DNA from: Vagococcus fluvialis bH819
Lineage (GTDB): Bacteria; Bacillota; Bacilli; Lactobacillales; Vagococcaceae
DNA length: 64,000 nucleotides
Direction: 5' to 3'
Assembly (NCBI RefSeq): GCF_900163795.1
Contig: NZ_FWFD01000008.1
Coordinates: 62,001-126,000 of the forward strand
Shown here: piece by piece, positions 1 to 9,004 of the stretch
Layout: every line of letters starts with the position of its first letter
How positions within the stretch are numbered: the stretch's first letter is position 1
Notes under the pieces: generated by a model
The model's database searches: none
Seen by the model: the letters and a program-made list of their open reading frames with translations, nothing else
Told to the model about the DNA's origin: nothing
Made by a program: the position numbers and the translations under genes

Positions 1-327
1 TTTTCTAAAATTATTATTAATCAAAGCTTTCCCCAAATTACCAGCACCAACTAAAGCAATTCTTTTCTCGATTTCAGTATTTAAAATATTACTAAATACT
101 TGAATTAAATAAGGTACATCATAGCCATACCCGCTTCTGCCAAGTTCACCAAAATGCGAAAAATCTCTTCTGATTGTCGCAGAAGGAATTTGAATCATTT
201 GGCTAAATTCGTTTGATTTAATTCTTTTTACTCCACTTTGATCTAAGGTTTTTAAATAACGAAAGTACAATGGAATTCTTTTAGCTGTCGCTTTTGGAAT
301 GGCATGATTTTTTTTCAAGTTTTCCAT
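1..327 (-). CDS. rex: Redox-sensing transcriptional repressor Rex (N-terminal part, cut by window edge)
   Basis: Only the first 109 codons are inside the window; the 3' end lies before base 1. The visible part has the Rex winged-helix domain with the recognition-helix region PSATIRRDFSHFGELG followed by GYGYDV, then the start of the Rossmann NADH-binding domain with GAGNLGKAL. Rex family proteins sense the NADH/NAD+ ratio and repress fermentation and respiration genes. The ATG follows a good ribosome site (AAGGAG). Its promoter and a Rex-type operator lie directly upstream, so autoregulation is likely. The assignment is firm even though the gene is partial. Confidence 0.95.
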   Translation of the reverse strand, partial: MENLKKNHAIPKATAKRIPLYFRYLKTLDQSGVKRIKSNEFSQMIQIPSATIRRDFSHFGELGRSGYGYDVPYLIQVFSNILNTEIEKRIALVGAGNLGKALINNNFRK

Positions 328-348
328 AAATAGATACTCCTTTTTGAA

Positions 349-366
349 TTGTGACTATTTTCACAT
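349..366. promoter_or_regulatory. Probable Rex operator
   Basis: TTGTGA-N6-TCACAT differs at one position from the family consensus TTGTGA-N6-TCACAA. It sits between the predicted -10 of rex and its ribosome site, so a bound repressor would block initiation or clearance. Two further TGTGA/TCACA half-sites occur at about 387-391 and 404-408. Confidence 0.7.
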
Positions 367-368
367 TA

Positions 369-397
369 AGTGTATCATTTAATTTTTCACATTTCAA
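369..397 (-). promoter_or_regulatory. Predicted rex promoter
   Basis: On the minus strand there is a -35 TTGAAA, a 17-base spacer and a -10 TACACT preceded by TGA (extended -10). The predicted start falls at the edge of the Rex-type operator. Confidence 0.6.
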
Positions 398-515
398 TCA
401 ATTTGTGAAAAAAATGCTTAAAAAATTAAGTATTCTTCTTTTAATCAAGATAATATCGATCAATCAAGGGGTAAGCTAAGGATTATTCGTCATAGCTTTT
501 GTATCACATAGTTGC

Positions 516-521
516 TATACT
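516..521 (+). promoter_or_regulatory. Extended -10 promoter of the 546 gene
   Basis: TGCTATACT fits an extended -10 (TGnTATAAT). No clear -35 is seen 17 bases upstream. It lies 24 bases before the start codon, with AAAGGAGAGG as ribosome site. Confidence 0.45.
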
Positions 522-545
522 AAAATATACAAAGGAGAGGTTAGT

Positions 546-887
546 ATGAGAAATTATAAATTTTATTATATTTTTTATATTTGTTTAATTGTTTTATTTT
601 TAATAACCATTCAGTATTCAGATTTCTTTAATTCTTTTCTCTTTTTCATCACATTACTCACTTTTCCAATCCAACTATACTTAAATAAACGAATCAATAA
701 AGAGTTAATCTATATGTGGTATCTTGCTGATAAACTCAATCTGAGTACTTCAGATATTAGTCAATTATCTGGAATAGGTATTCTTGATCTAGAAGCCACC
801 AAAGAAAAAAATAATTTTATTTACCTTCCTAAGAGAAAAGTTATTCTTACAACAACTAAACAATTAGAAAAAATAAGTAAAGGGTGA
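546..887 (+). CDS. Small membrane protein of unknown function
   Basis: A 113-residue protein that I do not recognise. Residues about 8-23 and 29-46 form two hydrophobic segments; the remaining 60 residues are hydrophilic and probably cytoplasmic. The C-terminal part contains a short helical stretch (LADKLNLSTSDISQLSG) that might be a small DNA- or protein-binding element, but this is only an impression. The strong ribosome site AAAGGAGAGG before the ATG, an extended -10 promoter and a terminator immediately after the stop support a real single-gene transcript. It is divergent from rex. Confidence 0.7.
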   Translation: MRNYKFYYIFYICLIVLFLITIQYSDFFNSFLFFITLLTFPIQLYLNKRINKELIYMWYLADKLNLSTSDISQLSGIGILDLEATKEKNNFIYLPKRKVILTTTKQLEKISKG

Positions 888-922
888 ATCACTTTGTGAA
901 ACCACCCTTTACTTATTTTTTT
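872..922. terminator. Bidirectional terminator between the 546 gene and thiI
   Basis: A 15-bp perfect stem (AATAAGTAAAGGGTG with its complement) encloses a 16-base loop and is flanked by T-runs for both strands. It overlaps the stop codon of the upstream gene. Confidence 0.9.
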
Positions 923-927
923 ATTTA

Positions 928-2145
928 TTAAAAAAGTTCATCCATCTCATCTGTTGTTTCATTTAAAAAGACATCACTTGATTTAATTTCTTCAATTTTA
1001 ATTCCCGCCATCGCTCTTTTGATTAGCGCTTCTACATCTACACGTTCTTCATAATGAAGGACTTTATCTAATTTAGGTTTTGTTTTTGGTTCAGGTGGAG
1101 CAAAAATGGTACAGCAATCTTCAAAAGGCTGAATAGCTAATTCAAATGTATCAATTTTTTCAGCAATTTCAATAATCTCACTCTTATCCATAGTAATAAC
1201 TGGACGAATTATTGGCGTTGTCGTCACTTCATTAATTGCTAACATACTATGCATTGTTTGAGAAGCAACTTGCCCAAGAGATTCTCCATTAACGATAGCT
1301 AAACCATGTCTTTGTTCTCTGATTAAATCTGTTAAGCGTAGCATAAAACGTCTCGTAATTGTCATCCAGTAACTTGATGGCACTGAGCGTTTAATTTCTT
1401 CTTGAATTTCTGTAAAAGGAACGGTGATAAACTGAATACCACCAACATAAGGTGTTAATTTAACCGTTAAGTCTTTGGCCTTTTGAAGAGCTTTTTCACT
1501 TGTATAAGGTGGACTGTAAAAATGAACCGCCTCAATTTCCATTCCTCGTTTTAAAGCTAGGTAACCTGCTACAGGAGAGTCTATCCCACCTGATAACATC
1601 AGCATTCCTTTACCACTTGAGCCAACTGGCAACCCTGCAGCCCCGTAAATAGTTAGGCAAGAAAGATAAGCTGCTTCTTCTCGAACCTCTACCTCTACTC
1701 GAATATCAGGTTGGACCATTTTAACTGTGATTCCTGGTATTCCTTCAAAAATAGCTTCTCCAACTTCACGGTTAATATCATTGCTATCCCAAACAAATTT
1801 TTTGTCTGAACGACGACTTTGGACTTTAAATGTTTGACCTTCTTGCCAAATATCTTTTACCATATCAATAGCTGTCTGGCGAATAATGTCTTCGTTTTTT
1901 TCAATACGGATAACAGGTGAAAAACTTTGAATCCCAAAAATTGGTGTCAAACGCTTCATAACTTCTTGAGCATCTGCGCCATTTAAAATCAAATGCATTC
2001 GATCCCGATCTGATTGAATTTTAACTTCTTCAAATTCGTGTAAACTTTTTTTTATAATATGAGCTAACTGGCTAATAAATAATTTTCTGTTTTTACCCTT
2101 TGTTGATAACTCACCATAGCGAATCATAATTTCTGTATATTTCAT
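928..2145 (-). CDS. thiI: tRNA 4-thiouridine synthase ThiI
   Basis: 405 residues. ThiI adenylates and thiolates uridine-8 of tRNAs and can supply sulfur for thiamine thiazole synthesis. Seen: an N-terminal ferredoxin-like and THUMP region (about 1-165), the PP-loop [10 protein letters not shown] at 185-194, and the FEDCC motif near 340. The protein ends soon after this, so it lacks the C-terminal rhodanese domain of the E. coli enzyme; this is usual in Firmicutes, where a dedicated cysteine desulfurase delivers sulfur. That partner is encoded 12 bases upstream in the same direction, so the two form an operon. Confidence 0.95.
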   Translation of the reverse strand: MKYTEIMIRYGELSTKGKNRKLFISQLAHIIKKSLHEFEEVKIQSDRDRMHLILNGADAQEVMKRLTPIFGIQSFSPVIRIEKNEDIIRQTAIDMVKDIWQEGQTFKVQSRRSDKKFVWDSNDINREVGEAIFEGIPGITVKMVQPDIRVEVEVREEAAYLSCLTIYGAAGLPVGSSGKGMLMLSGGIDSPVAGYLALKRGMEIEAVHFYSPPYTSEKALQKAKDLTVKLTPYVGGIQFITVPFTEIQEEIKRSVPSSYWMTITRRFMLRLTDLIREQRHGLAIVNGESLGQVASQTMHSMLAINEVTTTPIIRPVITMDKSEIIEIAEKIDTFELAIQPFEDCCTIFAPPEPKTKPKLDKVLHYEERVDVEALIKRAMAGIKIEEIKSSDVFLNETTDEMDELF

Positions 2146-2157
2146 AAATACTCCTTT

Positions 2158-3309
2158 TTATCCATTAATTTTTTCAAATTTATCATATAACTGTCTAAAG
2201 ACAATTAAAAACTGTTCAGCTTCTGCTAAAGTATTTTTTTCATCTAAACTAATTCGAATGGCCGTTTCTGCTAACTTGCTTGGAATTCCCATCGAATGAA
2301 GTGTGCTACTTGCCATCTTTTTCTTACTTGAACAGGCACTTGTTGTCGAAACAAAAATTTCTTTATCCTCCAAGGCATGTACCAATACTTCGCCTCTAAT
2401 CCCTTTGATTCCGACGCAGAGGATATGTGGTGCTTTTAATGATTCATCTTCTGGTGAAAAAATCGTAACTTTATGGAATTTAGCTAAGGCGTCTTCTAAG
2501 TAATTACGGATTTTTCTAATATAGTTAGCTTTTAACTCTGCATCCTCAAATAATAAGCGAGTGGCTCTGGCAGTACTGACTATTCCTGGTATATTTTCTG
2601 TAGTACTACGCTTATTATTTTCTTGTCCACCACCGGTTAAGAGTGGCGCTAGTTTGCATCCTTTTTTCCAATATAAAATTCCTACACCACGTGGTCCGTG
2701 GAATTTATGAGCTGATAAACTGGCAAAGTCCACACGACTTGTTAACCAATCTTCAGTCGGAATTTTACCAACTGCTTGAACGGCATCTACATGGTAGTGA
2801 ATATTTGGATACGCTTTTAGCACGTCACTGATTTCTTTAATCGGTTGAAGCACACCGACCTCACTATTAACAACAATAGTTGATACTAAAATAGTTTCAT
2901 CTTTAATCGAAGCTTTTAACGCCTCAACATCAATCACACCTTTTTTTGAAACAGGAATAAAAGTTACCTCAAATCCTAATTGTTCTAACTGTTTCGCTGT
3001 TTCAGAAACAGATGGGTGCTCTACTGAAGATATAATCATATGATTTCCAAATGGACGTTTTTCAATCGCTGTTCCCTTTAGAGCCCAATTGTTACTTTCT
3101 GTTCCTCCACTCGTAAAATATAATTCTTCTTTTTTTACCTGTAACTGATCAGCAATCTGTGCTCTTGATTTATCTAATAGAACATTGGCTTGTTCACCTA
3201 AACGATGCAAACTAGATGGATTGCCAATAAATCGTTCACTGGTACGTTTGTATGTTTCTAATACACTTTTTTCAATAGCTGTTGTAGCGCTATTATCAAA
3301 ATAAATCAT
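2158..3309 (-). CDS. Cysteine desulfurase (NifS/IscS class, ThiI partner)
   Basis: A PLP-dependent enzyme that releases sulfur from cysteine as a persulfide. It begins with the typical MIYFDNSATT, carries the PLP-lysine motif SAHKFHGPRG near residue 200 and the loop cysteine in TTSACSSKKK near 325. Length (383 aa) is normal. I chose the ATG at 3309 because homologues start MIYFDN; an in-frame GTG at 3318 is possible, and neither has a strong ribosome site. It is followed 12 bases later by thiI, matching the NifZ-ThiI arrangement of Bacillus, so the likely job is sulfur supply for tRNA s4U rather than general Fe-S assembly. Confidence 0.9.
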   Translation of the reverse strand: MIYFDNSATTAIEKSVLETYKRTSERFIGNPSSLHRLGEQANVLLDKSRAQIADQLQVKKEELYFTSGGTESNNWALKGTAIEKRPFGNHMIISSVEHPSVSETAKQLEQLGFEVTFIPVSKKGVIDVEALKASIKDETILVSTIVVNSEVGVLQPIKEISDVLKAYPNIHYHVDAVQAVGKIPTEDWLTSRVDFASLSAHKFHGPRGVGILYWKKGCKLAPLLTGGGQENNKRSTTENIPGIVSTARATRLLFEDAELKANYIRKIRNYLEDALAKFHKVTIFSPEDESLKAPHILCVGIKGIRGEVLVHALEDKEIFVSTTSACSSKKKMASSTLHSMGIPSKLAETAIRISLDEKNTLAEAEQFLIVFRQLYDKFEKING

Positions 3310-3401
3310 TACTCTCACTCTTTTCTAAAAATTCATGTTTTATTATAACTCCTTAATTGACTTGGTTCAACTAGGCCCTCTTCATTATTTAATTAAAGAA
3401 A

Positions 3402-3426
3402 AAAACAGTAGACTAGCTACTGTTTA
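3402..3426 (-). terminator. Terminator of ezrA
   Basis: A 9-bp stem AAACAGTAG/CTACTGTTT with a 5-base loop is followed by a T-run on the minus strand. It overlaps the ezrA stop codon. Confidence 0.8.
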
Positions 3427-5148
3427 AATCATGTTATCTTTATTTTCAAAATAGTATTTTCTAATTCGTTCAGTTACTCCAGGTTCAATCCTTTCAATTG
3501 CTTCAGATATAGTATCTAAAGCATCTTCATAAAGATGTTCTCTTGAGAATAAACTTAAACTTCGATCAATCGCATTTTTAATTTCTGGATGAGAGAAACG
3601 GAAACGGTTAGCGTGTTGAATCATTTGCTCAGTTAAGGCAGCACTATCAATTAAGTTGTTTGTTTTTTCTTTCAATGTTGCAATATCTTCTTCACACAAA
3701 ACAACTAAACGATCGATATGACTCATATCTATTCTAATCTTGTTAAGCTCACGACTTAACTCCTCTATTCTTTCACCAGCTACAAAGAAAAATTCTAAGT
3801 AACTACTTGGTATGCCAGGTAAACGTTGCTTTTCAATATGTCTCTTCAATGTTCGCAACTCTAATTCATAGTCATCGATCTTTTTGATGGCGTCTCTTTC
3901 TCGTGGTGCAAAGTCTTTAACAGACTGCCCAACTTCGATTTGACCTTCTTCGATATCTTTTAATTGATCTAGACTCTCTCGGTAAAATGCAGCGACTTGT
4001 GAAAAGACTGCTTGTTTGTTTTCAAGTTTTTCTTCTGTTGCGTCGAATTCTTTTTGCATCTCTTCCATTTGCGCTTGGAAACCGCGAACTTTACCTAACT
4101 CATTACTATTTAATACATAGCTTTGAGAAACATGATCTAATTCAATTAGTATCAAATGATTGTTCTTATCCGCATGCTCTAAAAAATTAACTAATGTCGT
4201 CTTATTTTCATTTACATAATGACGAGCTTCAATTTCCTTTTGCATGATATCGTATAATTGATCAATCTCTTTAGCAATCTCAATATTAAGTTTGCCAACA
4301 TTCTCAACTTCTAATTTCTCTAAGTTCATTAAAGTTGAACGGACTTTTCCGTCTAACTTATCAACATTGACTTGAACCACGTCATTTTCAAAAACATAGT
4401 GGTCTTTATTCAATGCTGCATAACCATCTTTAATTTCCTTTAATTGCTTTGGAAATACTTTATCTAAAGTCTCAAATAAAGGTGGTACTTGATCAATTAT
4501 TGCTTGAATTTCATATGTTCTTATTTCAGCTTTTTCTAATACAGTACGAGCTTCCATAGGATCCCCGGCTGTATTTAAAGCTACAAATTGTGTAAAGTCA
4601 CGCTCTACATTTTGAATTTGTTTTTCTAATTCTTTGTAAGAAACACCATATTTATCTGGATCAGAAGTCACAGATTCACTGATTGTTTCGTAAGCATCTA
4701 AAGCTTGTTGTACAGCTTCAGAGTTTCTTACTTCACTCTCGCGTAAATCACTTAATCCTTGACGAATTTCTTCTACTTCTTCTTCCATAGTTTTCAGTGT
4801 TAATTCAGCTTCTTCAATCGAATCTTTAACTTTCATAAAACGGAATGTTTCATTCAAGTTTTCAATTTCAAAAATAAGGCTTTCCAGTTCAGCAAATGAT
4901 ATAGTAGAAATGTCTATCCATTTTTGGTTCCACTCTCTAAAGGTGTTTTGACTTTGACCTACTAAGTGCATTTTTTTAACGTCATCAACCTCTTCTAAAA
5001 CTGGTAGATCAAACAACGCAATCTTACGTTTTTCTAATTCCTCCAGTCGGTCTTGATTTTTTCGTCTCATAAAAAATGCTGCTAAATAAGTCACTGCAGC
5101 TAAGATTATTACAATCAATATTAGCCATAACCAAAATTTAGTATTCAT
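3424..5148 (-). CDS. ezrA: Septation ring formation regulator EzrA
   Basis: 574 residues, the usual EzrA length. Residues about 5-27 form one N-terminal membrane anchor with the rest cytoplasmic, and the whole body is helical spectrin-like coiled coil, rich in E, K and L. EzrA binds FtsZ and limits Z-ring assembly to midcell in Firmicutes. The start ATG has a GGAGGGAAT ribosome site. It stands alone with its own promoter region and terminator, divergent from aspartate kinase and upstream of the desulfurase-thiI pair, a gene order seen in other Gram-positive cocci. Confidence 0.95.
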   Translation of the reverse strand: MNTKFWLWLILIVIILAAVTYLAAFFMRRKNQDRLEELEKRKIALFDLPVLEEVDDVKKMHLVGQSQNTFREWNQKWIDISTISFAELESLIFEIENLNETFRFMKVKDSIEEAELTLKTMEEEVEEIRQGLSDLRESEVRNSEAVQQALDAYETISESVTSDPDKYGVSYKELEKQIQNVERDFTQFVALNTAGDPMEARTVLEKAEIRTYEIQAIIDQVPPLFETLDKVFPKQLKEIKDGYAALNKDHYVFENDVVQVNVDKLDGKVRSTLMNLEKLEVENVGKLNIEIAKEIDQLYDIMQKEIEARHYVNENKTTLVNFLEHADKNNHLILIELDHVSQSYVLNSNELGKVRGFQAQMEEMQKEFDATEEKLENKQAVFSQVAAFYRESLDQLKDIEEGQIEVGQSVKDFAPRERDAIKKIDDYELELRTLKRHIEKQRLPGIPSSYLEFFFVAGERIEELSRELNKIRIDMSHIDRLVVLCEEDIATLKEKTNNLIDSAALTEQMIQHANRFRFSHPEIKNAIDRSLSLFSREHLYEDALDTISEAIERIEPGVTERIRKYYFENKDNMI

Positions 5149-5295
5149 GAAATTCCCTCCATATAATGTTAGTCACCACTACCCCTTCATCTCACCAGAA
5201 AAAAACAGCTATCAAAACTTTTCCTATTAGGACGTTCTAATGCTTGTCTTTCATTGCAATCAATCTCTATATTAGAAAATTTACATCTACCATAT

Positions 5296-5301
5296 ATTAT
5301 A
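5296..5301 (-). promoter_or_regulatory. Extended -10 promoter of ezrA
   Basis: On the minus strand TGTTATAAT is a perfect extended -10; the -35 is weak. The inferred ezrA leader is about 140 bases. Together with the lysC promoter this explains most of the 328-base gap between the genes; nothing else was found there. Confidence 0.5.
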
Positions 5302-5415
5302 ACATACTCACTTCCACGTATCACTAATAATTTATTAAAATGAGGGATTTTTTTTAACTTTAATAAAACCTTCTGAAATTTTTCATGGTTTTTATCTTCT
5401 GATAAATAGAACTTA

Positions 5416-5444
5416 TTGATTTTAATGTTAATTTTCTGTATTCT
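5416..5444 (+). promoter_or_regulatory. Predicted promoter of aspartate kinase gene
   Basis: TTGATT, a 17-base spacer, then TATTCT. The leader would be only about 26 bases, which leaves no room for a lysine riboswitch or T-box. Confidence 0.65.
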
Positions 5445-5476
5445 ATTACTTAATCAATATGTAGGAGGTTAAAAAA

Positions 5477-6820
5477 ATGAAGGTAGCAAAATTTGGCGGT
5501 AGCTCTTTAGCAGATGCTACTCAGATCAATAAAATATTAAATATCATAAAAGCAGATTCTGAACGACGGTTCATTATTGTTTCTGCTCCGGGAAAACGTT
5601 ATGAAACAGATACAAAGGTCACAGATTTATTAATTCAATACGCTGAGAATTTTTTGAATAACCAAAACACAGCTTTAATTGAAGAAGCAATTATTTATCG
5701 TTACCAGTTAATTAGTCAAGAACTTCAGCTAAATAAAGCATTACCTATAATTAAGAAATATATCGAAACTCTAAAAAAGACTCCTCACCGTTCAAAAGAA
5801 AGAGTCATGGATTTATTCAAATCTAGTGGTGAGAACTGCCATGCTATGTTAATTGCTGAGTTTCTGACTCATAATGGTATCCCTTCAACTTATATAAATC
5901 CAAAAGATGCGGGAATTTTAGTAGACGATTTACCTGGTGAAGCCATCATTAAACCAGAAGCCTATTTAAAAATTAAAGAGTTAAAAAAACTTGAGACTGT
6001 CGCTGTTATCCCTGGTTTTTTTGGCTATACTAAAGAGGGAGAGATTTGTACTTTTTCTCGCGGAGGGTCAGATGTGACAGGTTCAATCATTGCTGCTGGT
6101 GTTCAAGCTGATTGTTATGAGAATTTTACTGATGTAGATGCTATCTACGCTGCTAATCCTGGTTTAATTGCTAATTGTCAGCCTATTAAGGAACTAACTT
6201 TTAGAGAGATGCGTGAATTAAGTTACACGGGTTTTAGAGTGCTACACGATGAATCCTTAATGCCTGCACGTCAAGCTAACATCCCTGTTATTATTAAAAA
6301 TACAAATAACCCAGAAGCTCCAGGCACTCGTATTTCTTCCCAAAGAACGACTCATCATGAGCCCGTAGCCGGTATTGCTGGTGACTCAGGTTTTACCAGT
6401 ATTTATCTGAGTAAATATTTAATGAATCGACAGCTAGGCTTTGGATATAATGTTCTCAAAATTTTTAAGGAACTTAATCTTCAATTCGACCATATGCCTT
6501 CTGGAATTGATGATATTACCATTATCATGAGACAAAATCAATTAACACAAGAGATAGAAGAACAATTGATTTCCCGTTTAACCACTGAACTTTCTTTAGA
6601 TGAGCTAAAAGTTATGCACAATATCTCAATGATTGCTCTTGTTGGTGAAGGGATGAAAAATAATATTGGGGTTGCTTCTCGTGCCACTGCGGCTCTTTCT
6701 AAAAAGAAAATCAACTTAGAAATGATTAACCAAGGTTCTTCTGAGGTTAGTATCCTCTTTGCTATCAACAATGATCAAGAAAATGCAGCTATTAAAGCAT
6801 TGTATGAAGAGTTTTTCTAA
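5477..6820 (+). CDS. lysC: Aspartate kinase
   Basis: 447 residues. Aspartate kinase phosphorylates aspartate in the first step of lysine, threonine and methionine synthesis. Seen: the N-terminal KFGGSS motif at 5-10, the amino-acid-kinase fold, the substrate-binding SRGGSDVTGS near 200, and two C-terminal ACT domains (about 310-447), the second with GEGMKNNIGVASRATAALS and MINQGSSEVSI. The length and architecture match the monofunctional class III type (like Bacillus YclM). The ribosome site AGGAGG is strong. Which of the lysC, dapG or thrD paralogues it equals cannot be told here. It stands alone; the threonine synthase gene is 7 kb away. Confidence 0.93.
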   Translation: MKVAKFGGSSLADATQINKILNIIKADSERRFIIVSAPGKRYETDTKVTDLLIQYAENFLNNQNTALIEEAIIYRYQLISQELQLNKALPIIKKYIETLKKTPHRSKERVMDLFKSSGENCHAMLIAEFLTHNGIPSTYINPKDAGILVDDLPGEAIIKPEAYLKIKELKKLETVAVIPGFFGYTKEGEICTFSRGGSDVTGSIIAAGVQADCYENFTDVDAIYAANPGLIANCQPIKELTFREMRELSYTGFRVLHDESLMPARQANIPVIIKNTNNPEAPGTRISSQRTTHHEPVAGIAGDSGFTSIYLSKYLMNRQLGFGYNVLKIFKELNLQFDHMPSGIDDITIIMRQNQLTQEIEEQLISRLTTELSLDELKVMHNISMIALVGEGMKNNIGVASRATAALSKKKINLEMINQGSSEVSILFAINNDQENAAIKALYEEFF

Positions 6821-6849
6821 TATTTAAATAAGCTTTAGGTATTATTATC

Positions 6850-6914
6850 TATATAAATAAGCAAACTCAAACGAAAAATCAATATTTTTCCTGTATGAGT
6901 TCGCTTATTTTTTA
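6850..6914. terminator. Terminator between lysC and the TudS-like gene
   Basis: Arms AATAAGC and AACTCA pair with TGAGTT and GCTTATT around a 27-base loop, followed by a T-run on the plus strand and A-run before it. It can serve both converging genes. Confidence 0.75.
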
Positions 6915-7466
6915 GCTAAGTAACGATAACACTTTGTCTTGATCTGGAGCATATAAACCTATTATGGGAATATTTAACTCTCTCTTTTTTAATTCCATTT
7001 CTAAAACTTCCATAAAAACACCTTTTTCATCATATTTCTGAATTGTTTCTAAGTCTTTTTCTAAGTTATTTTCTCTGTCCGAGAACTCACCCATCCAACA
7101 CTGAGAGCGATAAGTACAATCTACTCCGCAACTAGGACTTCCATCTACTCCAACAATACCAATAAGATCAAAAAGGTCTTTTTCTGTATAATACGCTTCC
7201 ATTTCGTCTAAGATAGGTGTTAATATAGAGACGCAGTGTTTTCTATAAAAAGGATTATCAAATTGATCTTTTACATGCCCCCATCTTCTTGGACCGTAAA
7301 GAGTAAACTCAGGACATGGTAACTGTGCAATGTGTATATCTTTCTCAATTGCTTTCAACAGGAATTTTTTTCTAAGAGTATCTTCTGCTGCTAATGATAT
7401 TTCAGTTGATTGTAATTTTGCAGATGGATTTAATAAACAATGGGCAACATATAGTATCTTTTTCAT
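6912..7466 (-). CDS. TudS-related putative desulfidase (DUF523-like)
   Basis: About 184 residues. The motif DGSPSCG with further cysteines (AHCLLNP, GVDCTYRSQC) resembles the DUF523/TudS family; TudS uses a [4Fe-4S] cluster to remove sulfur from 2-thiouracil. From memory the closest subgroup is the one named after C. difficile CD3072. The start is placed at the second ATG of ATGATG because AAGGAG lies six bases before it; an upstream ATG at 7487 has no ribosome site. It is divergent from an ECF importer whose S component resembles the CD3073 type, so a shared sulfur-containing substrate is plausible. The substrate is inferred, not known. Confidence 0.8.
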   Translation of the reverse strand: MKKILYVAHCLLNPSAKLQSTEISLAAEDTLRKKFLLKAIEKDIHIAQLPCPEFTLYGPRRWGHVKDQFDNPFYRKHCVSILTPILDEMEAYYTEKDLFDLIGIVGVDGSPSCGVDCTYRSQCWMGEFSDRENNLEKDLETIQKYDEKGVFMEVLEMELKKRELNIPIIGLYAPDQDKVLSLLS

Positions 7467-7641
7467 CATGATCTCCTTTTCTAACATTGTATGTAACGTT
7501 TTCTTTAAAATTAGATTGCTTATTAAATCATATCAGAGGAGGTTTTTTTTAACAACAAAACAAAAAAATAATATGGGAATCATGTTTTAAAGAACAACTT
7601 TATATAAATAAAAAAATTTATTTTGAAAGGTTGGTTTTATC

Positions 7642-8241
7642 ATGTTTAGTAAAATTAAACAAGATTTTAATTCAATGACTATTTTATTAATCCCTATTGG
7701 TGTTGCTATTAATTTTATTGGAGGACAAATTAATGGTGCATTAAAATTACCACTGCATCTTGATACAATTGGTACTATTTTAAGTAGTATTTTAGCTGGC
7801 CCATGGGTTGGTATTTCAACAGCTTTAGCAGGTAAACTTGTTAGTATGATTACTAGTCCAGGATATTTTGCGTTCATTTTAGTTAGTTTAGGCTTAGCTA
7901 CAGCAGTTGGTATTTTTTCAAAAAAAGGTTATTTTACATCTATTCCTAAAGCACTTTTAGCTATGCTAATAACTGGTTTACTTGTTGCAATTATAGGCAG
8001 TTTTGTTCGTATTACTTTTTATGGCGGTATTACTGGAGATGGTTCTTCTTTAATTATTGCGACACTATTAGCAAACGGTCAAGAAATGGTTAAATCAATA
8101 TTCGGTGTCGTTTTTGTATCTAATTTAGCAGACAAATCTCTTTCAATCATTTTAAGTCTCTTAGTTATCAGAAGTATGCCTGATCGACTTTTAATTAAGT
8201 ATCCATGCGGTCAAATCTATATTAAAAGTAGAAAAAAATAA
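7642..8241 (+). CDS. ECF transporter substrate-binding (S) component
   Basis: A 199-residue integral membrane protein with about six hydrophobic helices. Motifs such as IGGQINGALKLPLHLDTIGT near residues 27-46 and AGPWVGISTALAGKL are typical of S components, which capture a vitamin or base and dock on the shared EcfT. It is the first gene of a four-gene operon with its own EcfT and two ATPases, so this is a dedicated (group I) system. I believe it belongs to the CD3073-like S-component family, which is often next to a TudS-like gene, as here. The substrate is unknown. Confidence 0.85.
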   Translation: MFSKIKQDFNSMTILLIPIGVAINFIGGQINGALKLPLHLDTIGTILSSILAGPWVGISTALAGKLVSMITSPGYFAFILVSLGLATAVGIFSKKGYFTSIPKALLAMLITGLLVAIIGSFVRITFYGGITGDGSSLIIATLLANGQEMVKSIFGVVFVSNLADKSLSIILSLLVIRSMPDRLLIKYPCGQIYIKSRKK

Positions 8242-8245
8242 TATT

Positions 8246-9004
8246 ATGGATACAAAAAAGACTTTGGAAACGATTCATCCATTAACTAAAGCTTCTGTTT
8301 TAACTTTTTTATTGTTTTTGATTAATTTATTTCCAACAAAAGAGACTATCATTAGCTTATCCCTTTTTTTTATTTTTTTATTTTTATTTACATCTAATAA
8401 AATAGCCTTAATAAAAAAAATAACATTAACTAATCTTTTTTTATTTTTACCAATGTTCTTAATGCAGTTACTTTTCAAACCTGGAAAGGACATTATTTTT
8501 TCATGGTTCATTATTAGAATTTCAACTGAATCGATTGCCTTTGCAGTTAGTCTTTTCATTAGACTTTGCATAATTTCAAGTTTCATTCTGCTTTTTTTTC
8601 ACATTACTAAAGTGAAAGATTTCACTATCTCTCTTGAAGAAATTGGCTTATCTAAATCAGTAACTTATATTCTTTTAGCAACCATGATGTTAGTCCCTCA
8701 AATCATTCAGCGTTCAAAAGTTATTATGCAAGCACAAAAAATACGCGGTATTGAAATGAATGGTCATCTTTTAACTCGAGTAAAGGCTTTTATTCCGATC
8801 ATTACTCCTTTAATACTAAGTTCTTTAATGGCAACTGAAGAACAAGCTTTGACTCTCGAAGCAAGAGGTTTTTTCTCAGAAAATAAAAGAGTTTACTTGC
8901 ATTCCAAAAAAAAAAATACGTTTGATAATTGGATCATTTTTTTATCTCTTTTCGCTAGTGGATTTTTATTAATTTTCAAGGTGGTGCTTAAATGGCTTAT
9001 ATAA
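8246..9004 (+). CDS. ecfT: ECF transporter transmembrane (T) component
   Basis: 252 residues with about five hydrophobic segments. The C-terminal cytoplasmic region shows the EcfT coupling motifs: QAQKIRG near 160-166 and ALTLEARGF near 203-211, the two Ala-Arg-Gly type helices that contact the ATPases. The start lies 4 bases after the S-component stop with only a weak ribosome site, suggesting translational coupling, and its end overlaps the ATPase start by 13 bases. Confidence 0.88.
   Translation: MDTKKTLETIHPLTKASVLTFLLFLINLFPTKETIISLSLFFIFLFLFTSNKIALIKKITLTNLFLFLPMFLMQLLFKPGKDIIFSWFIIRISTESIAFAVSLFIRLCIISSFILLFFHITKVKDFTISLEEIGLSKSVTYILLATMMLVPQIIQRSKVIMQAQKIRGIEMNGHLLTRVKAFIPIITPLILSSLMATEEQALTLEARGFFSENKRVYLHSKKKNTFDNWIIFLSLFASGFLLIFKVVLKWLI

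Noticed and set aside
3987-4190. Plus-strand frame inside ezrA, and similar antisense frames inside thiI, tex, the DUF916 and other genes
   Set aside because: They are shadows on the reverse strand of well-supported genes without ribosome sites.
5149-5476. Possible lysine riboswitch or T-box before aspartate kinase
   Set aside because: The best promoter is only about 38 bases before the start, leaving a leader too short for either, and no specific conserved bases are seen.
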